From positions 138,974,994-139,038,993 of the forward strand of contig CP092863.1 in NCBI GenBank assembly GCA_030710605.1: a stretch of DNA of 64,000 bases, given 5' to 3'. Shown piece after piece: positions 10,503-21,700 of this stretch (its first letter is position 1; each line of letters opens with the position of its first letter). The translations under genes and the position numbers were made by a program. The notes beneath the pieces are model-generated. The model saw nothing but the letters and a program-made list of their open reading frames with translations, ran no database searches and was not told where the DNA came from. Origin of the DNA: Cordylochernes scorpioides (taxonomy: Eukaryota > Arthropoda > Arachnida > Pseudoscorpiones > Chernetidae).

Positions 10503-10700
10503 TGTCAATCATCCCTGAACTCCGGGGGTGGGGGCCACGGGTGTGAGGGGTTCTCGGAATCTGGTCGGCGGGGTGGCTGAGGTCGCCCATTAGGATTATC
10601 TAAACTTTGGGTAAGTTGTACTCTCTCTCTCCCTATAAATACCCCTTATAATAAATTAATGATTCCCAAACTTGCCCTTGCTTTATTTATCTCCGCGACA
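10503..10700 (+). repeat. 5' LTR of Ty3/Gypsy-like element, unit 1
   Basis: Starts tgtcaatcatccc and ends ctccgcgaca (TG...CA). It is matched by a second copy at 12960-13160. It holds a TATA-like ccctataaatacccc and aataaa. The true 5' edge may lie further left (about 10439, tgtggtacaatt) if the 3' copy lost its beginning. Just after it comes tattttggcggagacgctgg, the expected place of the primer binding site. Confidence 0.75.
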
Positions 10701-10801
10701 TATTTTGGCGGAGACGCTGGGTAACGTGACGGAAACTTCGAAGAAGTCGATGTCTACAGGGACGTGAACCAATTCTTGAACTTTTGCCACAACGTATAAA
10801 A

Positions 10802-11957
10802 ATGGAAGACGACCACAGACCTACTGTTAGTGGATCATACCTCCCTTGTCAGCGCCAACGAGATCCTTCTACCTTTTCTGGAGATGGAAATATAAACCCT
10901 GGACAGTGGTTAAAAGAGTACTAGAGAGTGTTGAAGTAGAACAGATGGGACGAGACCATGAAGCTTGCCAACGTCGTATTTTACTTGAAGGGAACTGCTG
11001 GAAGGTGGTTTGATAATAACGAAGTATCACTCAACTCGTGGAGAATCTTTGAAGACGCATTCCGCGGTGTGTTCGGACTGCAGAAGGATTCTGCTCGACT
11101 TGTCGAGGAAGTTCTGAAGTCAAGAGCACAGAAGGCCGAGGAATCCAGCGAGTCATACATCCAGGAGATTCTTAGTCTTTTTCACCAGGTGAACCCTCGC
11201 ATGGAAGAAGGTGAGATAGTTGCTCACATTATAAAGGGAATTTCGGAGGACACATACCAGGTATTAGTGGCGAAAGACATACAGAGGTTAGATGAGATCC
11301 TGAAGTTTTGCCGTCATCTAACAACCGTCAAGCACCGCAGGATCGGCCGTACGAAATTCGCCAGGTTGTCAAACGTAATGCCCATTTCATGTGTTGTCGA
11401 CTCAGATGATTTGGCCGCGTTAATTCGCCGCATCGTTAGAGAAGAGATACAAAAGGACTTCTCATCACCTGAAGTGATCAATCCTCTCCGAGAGGTGAAC
11501 GCCCTGGAACAGACTGTGAGGGAAGAGGTCAGCCGTGCTCTACAACCTACCAGACCACAAGTCAACGTGGTACAATAACAACCACGAACGCCCTATTATA
11601 ATATCGACCGACCAACCTAACGCAGGAAGACGGATCAATGGAGAACCTACGACGACAAACCAATCTGCTTCCACTGCGGACGACCCGGACAATTTCGTTT
11701 GTTATTGTAGAAAACGACGGCAGGTCTTCGCTGAAGCCAGGTCAAGGAATGGCGAAGAAGGAAGAAATAGTGGATTTTCGAGTCGACCCCCGAGATATGA
11801 TGCCGACAACGACTATGTAACGCCCCAAACTTCGATGTACTTCTACCGGAGCTCTTCCGCACATCCAAGTCGCGCAAGGTCGCCAGCCAGAAGACAATCC
11901 CAGTCGCCAGTTTGTCGTTTCAGCTTTTCTCCCAAGCCTCAGAATGTGAATAATTGA
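10802..11957 (+). pseudogene. Degenerate gag of Ty3/Gypsy-like LTR element, unit 1
   Basis: The start ATG at 10802 leads into a gag frame interrupted by two TAG codons (about 10919-10921 and 10934-10936). It continues through the retrotransposon gag domain (LKGTAGRWFDNNE, YIQEILSLFHQVNP, HIIKGISEDTYQVL) to 11578. A CCHC zinc knuckle begins CFHCGRPG at 11666 but its last part lies in a shifted frame. A basic, SR-rich tail (SRARSPARRQSQSP) follows. This would be the structural polyprotein; it is clearly non-functional. The gag type resembles elements common in ticks and spiders. Confidence 0.85.
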
Positions 11958-12042
11958 GTGGAGCGGCTTCTAACGGGGGTGAGGTCGCTATTGAGAAATA
12001 TCCTCCAGGGTATATCGCCGCTGAAATAAAGAAAATTTTGTT

Positions 12043-12657
12043 ATGGTCGAAATGAATGGACGCAAAATTAAAGCATTGCTGGATTCAGGAGCAGACTTTT
12101 CTGTTATTTCGCACAAATTTCGAGGCGAACTAAAGACAGCTCTCTTCAAAGAACCAGGTCCCATTCTTAAAGCCGCAAAAAAATTTAATAGAGACCCTTG
12201 AAAAATGTGTCTTGAACATAGAAGTCAACGGTCTGAAGATATCCTTTGAATTTGTTGTTATGGTAGAATGCAGCCATGACATCATATTCGGATGGAACTT
12301 CTTCAAGGCCACCGAGGCTGTCATTGATTGTGATAGAAATGAACTCCATATCAGGGAAACCTCCATCCTGGAATCTCGAGAGGAGGAAAACCAGAGATTG
12401 TTTGCTTCCGACGACTTTTGTCATCCCGCCTAAATCAATAAAGAAGATCAGTGTGATGAACGAAGAAATATGTGGTGTTAAAGATGTTTTAGCCTCAACT
12501 TCTAAGGACTTATTATTAAGAAAGGAAGTTCTTATACCAAACTCATTGGTTACATTTCAACACGGCCGAGGTAGCATTTGGGTGGCGAATGGAGCATCTT
12601 GGCCGCATTTGATTCCATTGGGAATGAATATGTGCACCATGGAGAGTTATGATAATT
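12043..12657 (+). pseudogene. Degenerate pol protease region, unit 1
   Basis: Aspartic protease signature LLDSGADFSVIS near 12079, then a region typical of Gypsy pol between protease and RT (VECSHDIIFGWNFF). A seven-A run at about 12178 breaks the frame and further breaks follow. Confidence 0.85.
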
Positions 12658-12749
12658 AAATTATCTGCAGTCTTATTGACTCCAGCGATAAGTTACAAGA
12701 AACGTAGCTAAAGTCACGTGAATGGTCACAAAAGATAAACCTTACTCTA

Positions 12750-12959
12750 GATACAGGGCTGTCTGAAATTCAAAGGTTACAGCTTTTTTCATGCTTTGAC
12801 GAGTTTATTGACATATTTGACTTAGGGGGACCTCCTATTAAGCCCACCAGTACTGTGAAACACAAGATAAACACAGGAGACCACTCTCTTATCAAACAGC
12901 GGCCCTATAGAGTAGCACCAAGTGAACGACGACTAATTCAAGATGAAGTGAACAAGATC
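12750..12959 (+). pseudogene. Reverse transcriptase start, truncated, unit 1
   Basis: Encodes the typical RT entry region (HKINTGDHSLIKQRPYRV, SERRLIQDEVNKI). It stops abruptly at aacaagatc, where the 3' LTR follows directly. The rest of RT, RNase H and integrase is missing, an internal deletion of several kb relative to intact elements. Confidence 0.85.
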
Positions 12960-13160
12960 TGTCAATCATCCCTGGATTCCGGGGGTGGGGGCCACGGGTG
13001 TGAGGGTTCTCGGAATCTAGTCTGCGAGGGTGGCTGACGTCGCTCATTAGGATTATCTTTAACTTGGAGTAAGTTGTACTTTCTCTCTCTCCCTATAAAT
13101 ACCCCTTATAATAAATTAATAATTCCTAAACTTGCTTTTGCTTTATTTATCTCCGCGACA
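12960..13160 (+). repeat. 3' LTR of Ty3/Gypsy-like element, unit 1
   Basis: Direct copy of the LTR at 10503-10700 with scattered substitutions, ending ctccgcgaca. It is fused to the RT remnant without a polypurine tract. No matching target-site duplication is seen. Confidence 0.8.
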
Positions 13161-13495
13161 TATTATATGTGTGCTATAAATCTGTTATATATTTTTAGTA
13201 ATTTATTTTGAATTGAGATTAAAGAAAAACAACACCTTATATATAAAATGTGTTTCAACTTTACCTCCTGTTGGATTTATCAGCAAAATAATTGTATTTT
13301 TTGAAGCAGATATAAATGACTGTATTTGTTGATGTTTAATAAATCTTAATGAAAATGTCTCATTTTTCAAATATTTTATTTCTCCTACAAAAAAATAACT
13401 CGGTAAATGCCTCATTTAGAACCCTTTTATGTGAAAATGGCATATATGGTGTTCTAAGGTATTTTTTATAGATTGATTTTTTTTACTTATTCCTA

Positions 13496-13781
13496 GTACA
13501 TGTGGTACAGGCCATGATAATATTGGTGGGTAGAAGTTGGCCATTGCTTTTACTCTAAGTGCACCACATGTCTACATATGTGAAAAGCAGTTCGACTTTT
13601 GCATACACAATTGTGCCAGAGCCCCATTTGGTTACTTGCACTCGTTGGTGGGGTTGGACTTTTGCAAGAATCAGAAACCATTAGAAAATTTTTTTAATCA
13701 TAAAAAGTGCCCAATGCAGGAATCGATCCCGGGTTGTAGCGGCTGAAAATCAATAGTTTAGACCATCCTTCCACCGACGAC
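13496..13781 (-). mobile_element. tRNA-derived SINE, type 1, unit 1
   Basis: On the minus strand a tRNA-like head (gtcgtcggtggaaggatgg ... ggatcgattcc, B-box-like, plus-strand 13719-13732) is followed by cattgggcactttttatg and a body (gtccaaccccaccaacgagtg ... ggcctgtaccacatgtac). It has no matching acceptor stem, so it is not a functional tRNA. The same body without the head recurs at 15537-15702. Confidence 0.6.
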
Positions 13782-14020
13782 CCCCCTCTAACCCTAATCC
13801 TTCCATCTAAAATGGCAGAGAATGTGTTCTAAGGTAATTTTTATAGATTGAATATTTTGGCTAATAGAGAATTCTAAATAAAATTTGATAAATCTTCCAA
13901 ATTGTATGATTTGATCTGTGAAATTTGCATAAGCTTGATATATCTGTTATTCAGCTATTATGCAGTCATTAATTTCTAAGATGTTGTTCATTTATACAGC
14001 CCAATAACGTACCATCTATA

Positions 14021-14202
14021 TACATTAGAACCTCCATGAGAGGACACTCCAGCTAGAGGACACCTCTCTATAAAGGACAGTTTTCATTGTCAGAATTACC
14101 ATTTTTACTATTTAGCAACTCTCTGGTAAGAGGACACCTCTTCATAAAGGACACTTTTGCTCTTCAATTAGGTGTTGTCCTTTACAGAGAGGAGGTATAC
14201 TA
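14021..14202. mobile_element. Pogo-like MITE D, unit 1
   Basis: Starts tacattagaacctccatgag and ends gagaggaggtata, with internal gaggacacctctctataaag and its inverted form. Confidence 0.65.
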
Positions 14203-14697
14203 AATGAAAACACAGAGTTTCTTTCGCAAACAAATCAAACCTCTACTGTCCTTACTGGGTTGAAAAAATACTGAAAGGGCCTGGCTCATCAATGGTGAAC
14301 TCTCCCAGAGGTTTCGCCAATTTAATCTACCAGAGAGCTTGTTTAGAGCTCTAATACTGTATTGGATCATTCTGATTATATATGCTACACTGAAGGGTGG
14401 AATCTTAGAAATGGTATTGTAGCAAACTATGGACATAAGCTTTTAGGACAGTAGAATTACATATCTATATTTGCATCGATTGCTATTTCACAAACAATAA
14501 GGACAAGGCCAGTTAGGTTGTTCATTTATTGAGGTTTCTCTGAGATGATCAAGGTTTTAAATGACATCTCTGCCTTTTTTTGAACATTTTGTACTTTGAA
14601 TATTATTACCCTAACATTTTGTGCGTAATTTTAGCATTAATCGCATTTAAAAATTGGATATATAGTACAAGTTAAAAGGCAATCCATTAAATATAAT

Positions 14698-15431
14698 TAC
14701 AGTAGAACTACCTCTCTGTAAAGGACAACACCTAGTTACAGGGCCAAAGTGTCCTTTAGGGAGAGGTGTTCTCTTATCAGAGAGTTGCTACAATAGAACT
14801 ACCGCTCTGTAAAGGACAACACATAGGTACAGAGCCAAAGTGTCCTTTAGAGAGAGATGTCCTCTTGCCAGAGGGTTGATACAGTAGAACTACCGCTCTG
14901 TAAAGGACAACACATAGGTACAGAGCCAAAGTGTCCTTTAGAGAGAGATGTCCTCTTGCCAGAGGGTTGATACAGTAGAACTACCTCTCTGTAAATGACA
15001 ACATCTAGTTACAGAGCCAAAGTGTCCTTTAGGGAGAGGTGTTCTCTTACCAGAGAGTTGCTACAGTAGATCTACCTCTCTAAAAAGGAGAACACCTAGT
15101 TACAGAGCCAAAGTGTCCTTTAGGGAGAGATGTCCTCTTACCAGAGAGTTGCTACAGTAGAACTACCTCTCTGTAAAAGACAACAACTAATTGCAAAGTC
15201 AAAATGTCTTTTAGGGAGAGATGTCCTCTTACCAGAGAGTTGCCAGAGTAGAACTACCTCTCTCTAAAGGACAATACCTAGTTGCAGAGTGAAAGTGTCC
15301 TTTAAAGAGAGGTGTCCTCTTACCAGAGAGTTAATGAATAGTAGAAATGGTAATTTTTCAAATGAAAATTGTACTTTATAGAGAGGTGTCTTCTAGAGTG
15401 AGTGTCCTCTCATAGAGTATGTTCTACTGTA
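14698..15431. mobile_element. Internally amplified pogo-like MITE E, seven 91-bp units
   Basis: The left TIR tacagtagaactacc begins seven tandem units of about 91 bp (about 14698, 14789, 14880, 14971, 15062, 15153, 15243), each with gtcctttagggagaggtg and cttaccagagagttgc. The single right arm ends gagtatgttctactgta. In MITE C this left part is single, so the array arose by tandem growth inside one MITE. Confidence 0.85.
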
Positions 15432-15536
15432 TACTGTTTTTAGGTTCTCTTTTTAATTGAACATCACAAGTTACAAAATGATTCCATAGCAATTCCCCCC
15501 TCATCTTTTACCTTTTGACTTACCCCAAGTTTTTAT

Positions 15537-15702
15537 ATGGTACAGACCATGATAATCATGGTGGGTAGATGTTGGCGACTTCTTTTAATGTAAGTGTACC
15601 ACATGTCTACATAGGTAGAAAGCATTTTTCACTTACAAATATGCTTGTTAGCCCTGTTTGGTTACTTGCACTCACTGTTGTGGTTGGACTTTTGCAAGAA
15701 GT
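15537..15702 (-). mobile_element. Headless SINE body, type 1, unit 1
   Basis: Diverged copy of the body of the SINE at 13496-13781 (shared phrases: accacatgtctacat, tttggttacttgcactc, ggttggacttttgcaaga), in the same orientation and without the tRNA-like part. Confidence 0.65.
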
Positions 15703-15718
15703 TAATAAGAGGTTATAT

Positions 15719-15753
15719 ACACAAGGTAATAAGACCAGATTATTACCTTGTGT
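15719..15753. repeat. Perfect hairpin, unit 1
   Basis: Arms acacaaggtaataa and ttattaccttgtgt (14 bp, perfect) around a 7-base loop. Function unknown. Confidence 0.8.
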
Positions 15754-16089
15754 TTAAAATCTATAATCCGAATTGTACCTTATCATTAATAAGAGGTTGT
15801 CTCTTGTGTAAGAGATGACAGCCAGAGATCTACAAGACTGGGTAGGTGAATATAAAAGAAAACGTGATGGTTTGTTAAAATAATTACAAAAGCATATATC
15901 CCCAAAATATTTTTTATTCTCATTTACAAAAAAATGAAGTTTTATTTACAAAGATGTTTTCTTGAATTCCTGTGGTATCCAGGAGAGGTGATGACAGGTT
16001 TTCCAGGATCATTCAAACAATCCTATACTGGAAATGGGGCAGTTCTAGTGGCTGTTTCTTGCCTGGAATATGTAGCAATCAATAGAGTT
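15754..16089. other. Spacer, unit 1
   Basis: AT-rich sequence between the hairpin and the minisatellite zone. I see no gene, SINE or MITE. Confidence 0.5.
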
Positions 16090-16453
16090 TATCCCAACTA
16101 ATAGAATGGATTGTTGGGATCACATAGGAATTAATAGCAATGTGAAGTAAGGAATACAGAGAGGATTGCATTCAATAGCAATTGTTGGGAATGGCCAGCT
16201 GATGGCAGGCATTGAATAATGCTGGGAATATGATATACATAGTAATGTGGGGATGGGTAACTGATGGGCACCATTGACGAAAGCTGGAAACATGGTATTC
16301 AATAGAAATTGTTGGGAATAGTCATATCATGGCAGGCATTGAAGAAGCTGGGAATATGGTATTGATAGCAATGTAGGAATTCTCACCATTGAAGAAGCTA
16401 GGAATATGATATTCAGAGTAATGTACGATAGGAAAATTACAATTGTGACAGTT
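16090..16453. repeat. Degenerate 57-bp-type repeats, unit 1
   Basis: Diverged units recognisable from gctgggaatatgatatacat, gctggaaacatggtattcaa and gctgggaatatggtattg, related to the array at 17249-17931 but with irregular spacing of about 50-65 bp. Confidence 0.65.
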
Positions 16454-17081
16454 GTTGATAGTTTGGTATGCGAACAGGCGTTACGATCGTTGATAGTTTG
16501 GTATGCGAGCAAGCGTTACAATCGTTGATAGTTTGGTATGGGAGCAAGCGTTACAATCGTTGATAGTTTGGTATGCGAGCAAGCGTTAAAATGGTTGATA
16601 GTTTGGTATGAGAGCAAGCGTTACAATCGTTGATAGTTTGGTATGCGAGCAAGCATTACAATCATTGATAGTTTGGTATGCGAGCAAGCGTTGCAATCGT
16701 TGATAGTTTGGTATGCGAGCAAGCGTTACAATCGTTGATAGTTTGGTATGCGAGCAAGCGTTACAATCGTTGATAGTCTGGTATGCGAACAAGCGTTACA
16801 AACGTTGATAGTTTGGTATGCGAGTAAGCGTTACAATCGTTGATAGTTTGGTATGCGAGCAAGCTTTACAATCGTTGATAGTTTGGTATGCGAACAAGCG
16901 TTACAATCGTTGATAGTTTGGTATGCGAGCAAGCGTTACAATCGTTGATAGTTGGTATGTGAGCAAGCGTTACAATCGTTGATAGTTTGGTATGCGAGCA
17001 AGCGTTACAATCGTTGATAGGTTGGTATGCGAACAAGCGTTACAATCGTTGATAGTTTGGTATGCGAGCAAGCGTTACAAA
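16454..17081. repeat. 35-bp minisatellite, about 18 units, unit 1
   Basis: Period 35 (gttgatagtttggtatgcga then gcaagcgttacaatc) with few substitutions and one shortened unit near 16946. It lies between the degenerate and the regular parts of the 57-bp minisatellite. Confidence 0.95.
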
Positions 17082-17248
17082 TCAAACTGATCAGAGAGTT
17101 TACTAAATATATGTGCAGAATTCCTCTTTATAGATCGGTCTTAATATGTGGTTATATATGAAGATTCGGTAAGTGATGGAAAATATAAAAAAATATATTT
17201 GAAACATAGCATTCATAGTAATGTGAGTATGGTTTACATTCAATTATT

Positions 17249-17931
17249 TTGGGAACATGGTATTCAATAGCATTGTGGGCAGATGATGGGGGGAATCAAA
17301 GGATGCTGGGAACATGGTATTCAATAGCATTGTGGGCAGTTGATGGGGTGAATCAAAGGATGCTGGGAACATGGTATTCAATAGCATTGTGGGCAGCTGA
17401 TGGGGGGAATCAAAGGATGCTGTGAAAATGGCTTTCAATAGTATTGTGGGCAGCTGATGGGGGGAATCAAATGATGCTGGGAACATGGCATTCAATAGCA
17501 TTGTAGGCAGCTGATGGGGAGAATCAAAGGATGCTGGGAGCATGGTATACAATAGTATTGTGGGCACTTGATGGGGAGAATCAAAGGATGCTGGGAACAT
17601 GGCATTCAATAGAAGTATGGGCAGTTGATGGGGGAAATCAAAGGATGCTGGGAACATGGTATTCAATAGCATTGTGGGCAGCTGATGAGGCGAATCAAAG
17701 GATGCTGGGAACATGGTATTCAATGGTATTGTGGGCAGCTGATGGGGAGAATCAAAGGATGCTGGGAACATGGTATTCAATAGTATTGTGAGCAACTGTT
17801 GGGGGGAATCAAAGGATGCTGAGAACATGGTATTCAATAGTATTGTGGACAGCTGATGGGGGGAATTAAAGGATGCTGGGAACATGGCATTTAATAGCAT
17901 TGTGGGCAGCTGATGGGGGGAATCAAAGGAT
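17249..17931. repeat. 57-bp minisatellite, 12 units, unit 1
   Basis: Period 57 (ggatgctgggaacatggtat ... gggcagctgatgggg). Because 57 is a multiple of three, both strands stay open: the minus strand as a 19-residue repeat containing TMFPASFDSPHQ, the plus strand as one containing MLGTWYSIVLWA. I take the openness as a by-product of the period, not as a gene. Confidence 0.9.
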
Positions 17932-19533
17932 AGCCAAGTTTCGAAATCCTTTACATAATCTTCTTGAATATGAAATTCAATTGGAAGTTTCGTGATAGCA
18001 AACTTCACAGAATATCCTGATATTTGCATTTATTTTGACGCTTGTAATAATTTCTGATTATCAAAAGAGTGTTTCAAACTGTGCCAAAAGGTTAAAAAAA
18101 ATCCATAAAGTGGGGCTATTCATAGTCAAAAAGAGTTTAATGGATTATGATCTATACAGTACATTTCCACAGATTAGGAGCTGCAAATTTCAAATATTGG
18201 GATAGTTTAATCTCATCTTTAGAACATAAAAATATCAAATTAGCAATTTTCTCCATTCAATTGAGATTTTAGCTTTTGAAAAGCCTTGAATATCTTCATG
18301 AGAGATCGTGTTGATTTTCATGAGACGTGTGAGTTTAATTTTTCTGGCAATTTTTGAGAAAGTCCAATATTTTACATCGTTCAACTATTGAAATACATAA
18401 TTAAAGCTCTAATCGCTTAAGATGGGATTTCTCCAATTTGAATTATTTAGTATTTGATAAAAGTCATATATTTGATTCAACTACGTTGTGAATTCATACG
18501 TTCATTCTTTTTTGAAATGGTTTCAAAGAAATTATTGTGCAAATATCAAACCACGCCAACATTTTGAGCTTCTCTGTGTCTTCCACGTTAAAATTTTCTA
18601 TATATTCTGCAATAATAATTCTACAGATAGAGACCATTTCATTCTTTGATGTCACTGACAAACTTCCACTAGAATGCTTCAATTGCTAGTATATTGAGTT
18701 TACAGGGAGCTATTGAGCCACGTTTTATAATCATAATATCGTTTCTGGATCATTTCTACATTAAAAGAAGAATACTCAAGTATTGAATATGGCTGATCCC
18801 ACATATTTATTCTATTGATCAACAGAATATCGCTGGTTCTCGACAAAGAATCCTTGGAACATTTGAAAGATTCACTGTTGTACTGATCATCTTGAATGAG
18901 CAACTAGATGCAAACACATTCACTTGTGTATTAAGACTCAAAGATGTGAAATATCTGCTGAAGACATTTTCCAATCAATGATTTAGCAACGATCATACTT
19001 GATGGCTTGAACGGTGCGACAAATTGAATACTCGCGGTCTTGAAGAATACATCAAAATATAAAGATCATTATATTGTTTCTTGAAAGAAGCAAACGATTC
19101 ATTTCCATTTTTTTTTCTAAAGACATCTACAATGCTTTATACGTTCCTTTGTCATATTAAAATTCATTTGAGTTCAATTTGTCATGATATTTTGAGAATG
19201 CTTCAATAAGCAATGTTCAGATTTTGATATCCGAAAAGATGTCTTCGCGATACTATTGTATCGACGTATAAACAGAACGTCTGGATCAAGTAAGATGATC
19301 TTATGTTGGTAAGATGCTCGATAAGTGACGATTCCGTTCTTCAAGGCATCGCTGACGAAGACGCTCCAATCTCCGCCAGTCTTGTCTCATAGTGAGATGC
19401 CAGTAGGATGGTGAGAGCCGCTGCACAAATGACTCCAACTCCTCCTGAAATAACATAATACATTGACTAACTATGTTTAACATATATTTAGTCAGAAATA
19501 CTCATGTAGAATAGCTTTCTTTGAGTTTATTTA

Positions 19534-19945
19534 TATAATAGAACCTTCATTGGAGGGCACTACCCTCACACTAGAAGACACCTCTTTCTATAAAGGACAG
19601 CTTTCATTTGTGGGGGCCGAGAGACTTCCTTCCAGCCTGCTGGGATGACAGACCACGCCGTCAACAAACATACAAGCGGGGCCATAAAATAGGAGATGAC
19701 CACCGCGGCGCGGCAGATCGGCGGAAGCCAACAGAACCAGAATAGACATTCTAGGGTGTTGTCCTCTTTGTCTTCCTCTGAAAATGTAGCTAATAAGTAA
19801 TACCAATAAAACACTAACTTTGAAATACTTTCTGAGCCATCGCTAGACTAATAAATCGACACACCACACATTCCCGAAATTACCATTTTTACTAATTAGC
19901 AACTCTTAGGTAATAGGATACTTCTATCTAAAGCACTATTTGCAC
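19534..19945. mobile_element. MITE A split by a solo LTR, unit 2
   Basis: Decayed left end (tataatagaaccttcattgg), then the LTR insertion, then the MITE's right half (attaccatttttactaattag). It represents the same MITE as 1762-1948. Confidence 0.55.
19609..19868. mobile_element. Solo LTR (260 bp) with 4-bp TSD, unit 2
   Basis: Starts tgtgggggccgagag, ends cgacacaccaca (TG...CA), and is flanked by CATT at 19605-19608 and 19869-19872. The empty site is seen in unit 1 (ctttcattcccg). The size, ends and 4-bp TSD fit a solo LTR of a Ty3/Gypsy or similar element. It is unrelated in sequence to the LTR at 10503. Confidence 0.85.
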
Positions 19946-20456
19946 CTATTCTCGGATGATTTTTTACCTCAAATTTTATGATTATAATTTTTCGAAAATG
20001 ATTCTATTTTAAAAACATGCTTAATATAAACGCTACCTTCAAGTCCAAGCTATACTTTGATCTTAATCAAAAGGCAGAAAATCAATTTTTAAAAGACTAG
20101 AACTCTGGTATCTGATATTGGCCACAGTGATTATATGTAACATAGTATGGTTTTGATCAACTCAGTTCTACTTACAGATAGAAATTTGCCCCGGCGTGTG
20201 CCATGCTACAATTTCGCAAGGTCATTGCCGACAAGGATGTCCCCAAATCTTTTCCGGTCTTGTCCCGTGGTGCGGTTGATGTTAGTAGACGTGTCGCCGC
20301 TGCTCAGACGACTCCTCCTGCATTCCAAAATCTAACTTAAGTTTATTGAGATTTAAATTAGAAAATCCAGTTTTTCAAATATCACTAAATCAAACAATAT
20401 TTCTAAACATGTACCAAAATGACATATCTACCGTTGAAAAACATCAAAATAAAGCA

Positions 20457-21520
20457 TTTTGGTTCATCACTCCAGCATAGGACGTTAAGTTAGTGAGAAA
20501 AAATAATCCACAACACCAGTTTATGCAAATTAAAACAAACCTAAGACAAGCTGTATACCAAGGTCTTACCTCAAGGTGCGGTTGGTATCAGTATATGATG
20601 AGAAGGGTCGCTCCTCCCCAGACGACTCCTTCTGCATTACATAATATAACTTAAACTTCTTAAGATTCGAATTAGAAAATTCAGTTTCTCAAACTATTAC
20701 TAATTCAATAAATACTTATAAACATATACCAAAAGAGGCACCTCTTACTTAAAAAAAATATATATATCAAAACAATGCATTTTGGTTTATCACTCTAGCA
20801 CAGGACGTTAAGATAGTGATAAAATTGTTCCAAAATATACACGTTTATGCAAATTAAGCCAAAAGCTGTATACGATGGTTTTCGGTCTTACCTCATTGTG
20901 CGGTTGGTGTCAGTAGATGTATAGAAAGGTCGCCGCTGCCCAGACGACTCCTTGCCCCTCCTGCATTACAAAATATAGCTTAGGCTTCTTCTGGTTTGAA
21001 TTATAAAATTCAGTTTTCAAATATCACTGATTCAATCAATGTTTATAAACATGTACCAAAAGAGTCACCTCTTCCATTAAAAAACAAAATTAATATTAAA
21101 AAAAAAAAAACATTTCGGTTCATCATCCCAGCATAAGACGTTAATATTGAGATGAAAATGATCCAAAATACCAATTTATGCTAATTAAGCTCTAATACAA
21201 TCTGTATACCACGGTCTTACCTCAAGGTGCGGTTGGTGTCAGTAAATGTGAGAAAAGTCGCTCCTCCCCAGGCGATTTCTCCTGCATTACAAAATCTAAC
21301 ATAAGCTTCTTTAAATATAAATAAAGAACTATTTATAAACATATATATGGAAAATTGGTACTTATAAACATGCACGAAAAAGTCACCTATACCGTTTAAA
21401 AAAAAACCATTAAAAACAAAGTCTTTTGGTTCATCATCCAGGTACAGAACGTTAAGGAAGTGAAAAAGAATAAACCACAACACCAGCTTATGCAAATTAA
21501 ACCAAAAGATAATCTATATA
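20457..21520. repeat. Tandem 300-340 bp exon-bearing repeats, unit 2
   Basis: Same repeat as in unit 1, three exon-bearing units plus a terminal piece (ttggttcatcac motifs at about 20459, 20781, 21117 and 21427). Confidence 0.85.
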
Positions 21521-21700
21521 CAGTAAAACTTTACTTTAGCAGACCCCTGCTAGAAGACACCTCTCCACAAAGGACAGTTTTTATTTGCAATATTACTATT
21601 TTTTACTATTTAGCAACTCTCCAGTAAGAGGACACCTCTCCCTAAAGGACACTTTGGCTCTGCAATTAGATGTCCTTTACAGAGAGGTAGTTCTACTGTA
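21519..21700. mobile_element. Pogo-like MITE B, unit 2
   Basis: tacagtaaaac at the left and gttctactgta at the right, with the internal aaaggacactttggctctgc. Confidence 0.7.

Larger units (their letters stand above)
81..17931. repeat. Macro-tandem unit 1 (about 17.85 kb)
   Basis: First complete copy of the long unit, bounded by the ends of two 57-bp minisatellite arrays (landmark gatagccaagtttc). It is shorter than units 2 and 3 because it lacks a 260-bp solo LTR, about 0.7 kb present at roughly 22390-23110 in unit 2, about 1.2 kb corresponding to 25216-26445, and a 292-bp insertion. It has an extra 112-bp duplication and an extra 300-bp exon repeat. Left of about 8.45 kb it differs from unit 2 by frequent substitutions; right of it the two are almost identical. 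Confidence 0.95.
19305..21281 (-). pseudogene. Minus-strand exon cluster, unit 2 (five blocks)
   Basis: Blocks 21221-21281 (61 nt), 20892-20960 (69), 20570-20631 (62), 20176-20317 (142) and about 19305-19444. The first four keep CAG acceptors and GTAAG donors. The last has lost its donor (GT to AT), giving an open 47-codon block that ends in a stop just beyond the old boundary. Only 21221-21281 keeps one frame (AWGGATFLTFTDTNRTLR). This unit has one short block fewer than unit 1. Confidence 0.5.

Noticed and set aside
13706-13781. Possible tRNA gene on the minus strand
   Set aside because: It has a B-box-like arm but no pairing acceptor stem, and it is continuous with a repeat body that recurs elsewhere, so it is a SINE head.
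16586-16792. Minus-strand open frame over the 35-bp minisatellite
   Set aside because: The period is not a multiple of three, so the frame rotates through the repeat; it is a by-product of low stop density.
16454-17081. CRISPR-like array
   Set aside because: The 35-bp repeats are directly adjacent without unique spacers and the genome is eukaryotic.
17244-18029. Long minus-strand open frame (261 codons) across the 57-bp minisatellite
   Set aside because: It consists of the repeat period read in frame, has no recognisable domain, and is broken by small indels in unit 2.
19566-19814. Minus-strand 82- and 72-codon frames
   Set aside because: They lie within the 260-bp solo LTR and are chance frames in its GC-richer part.
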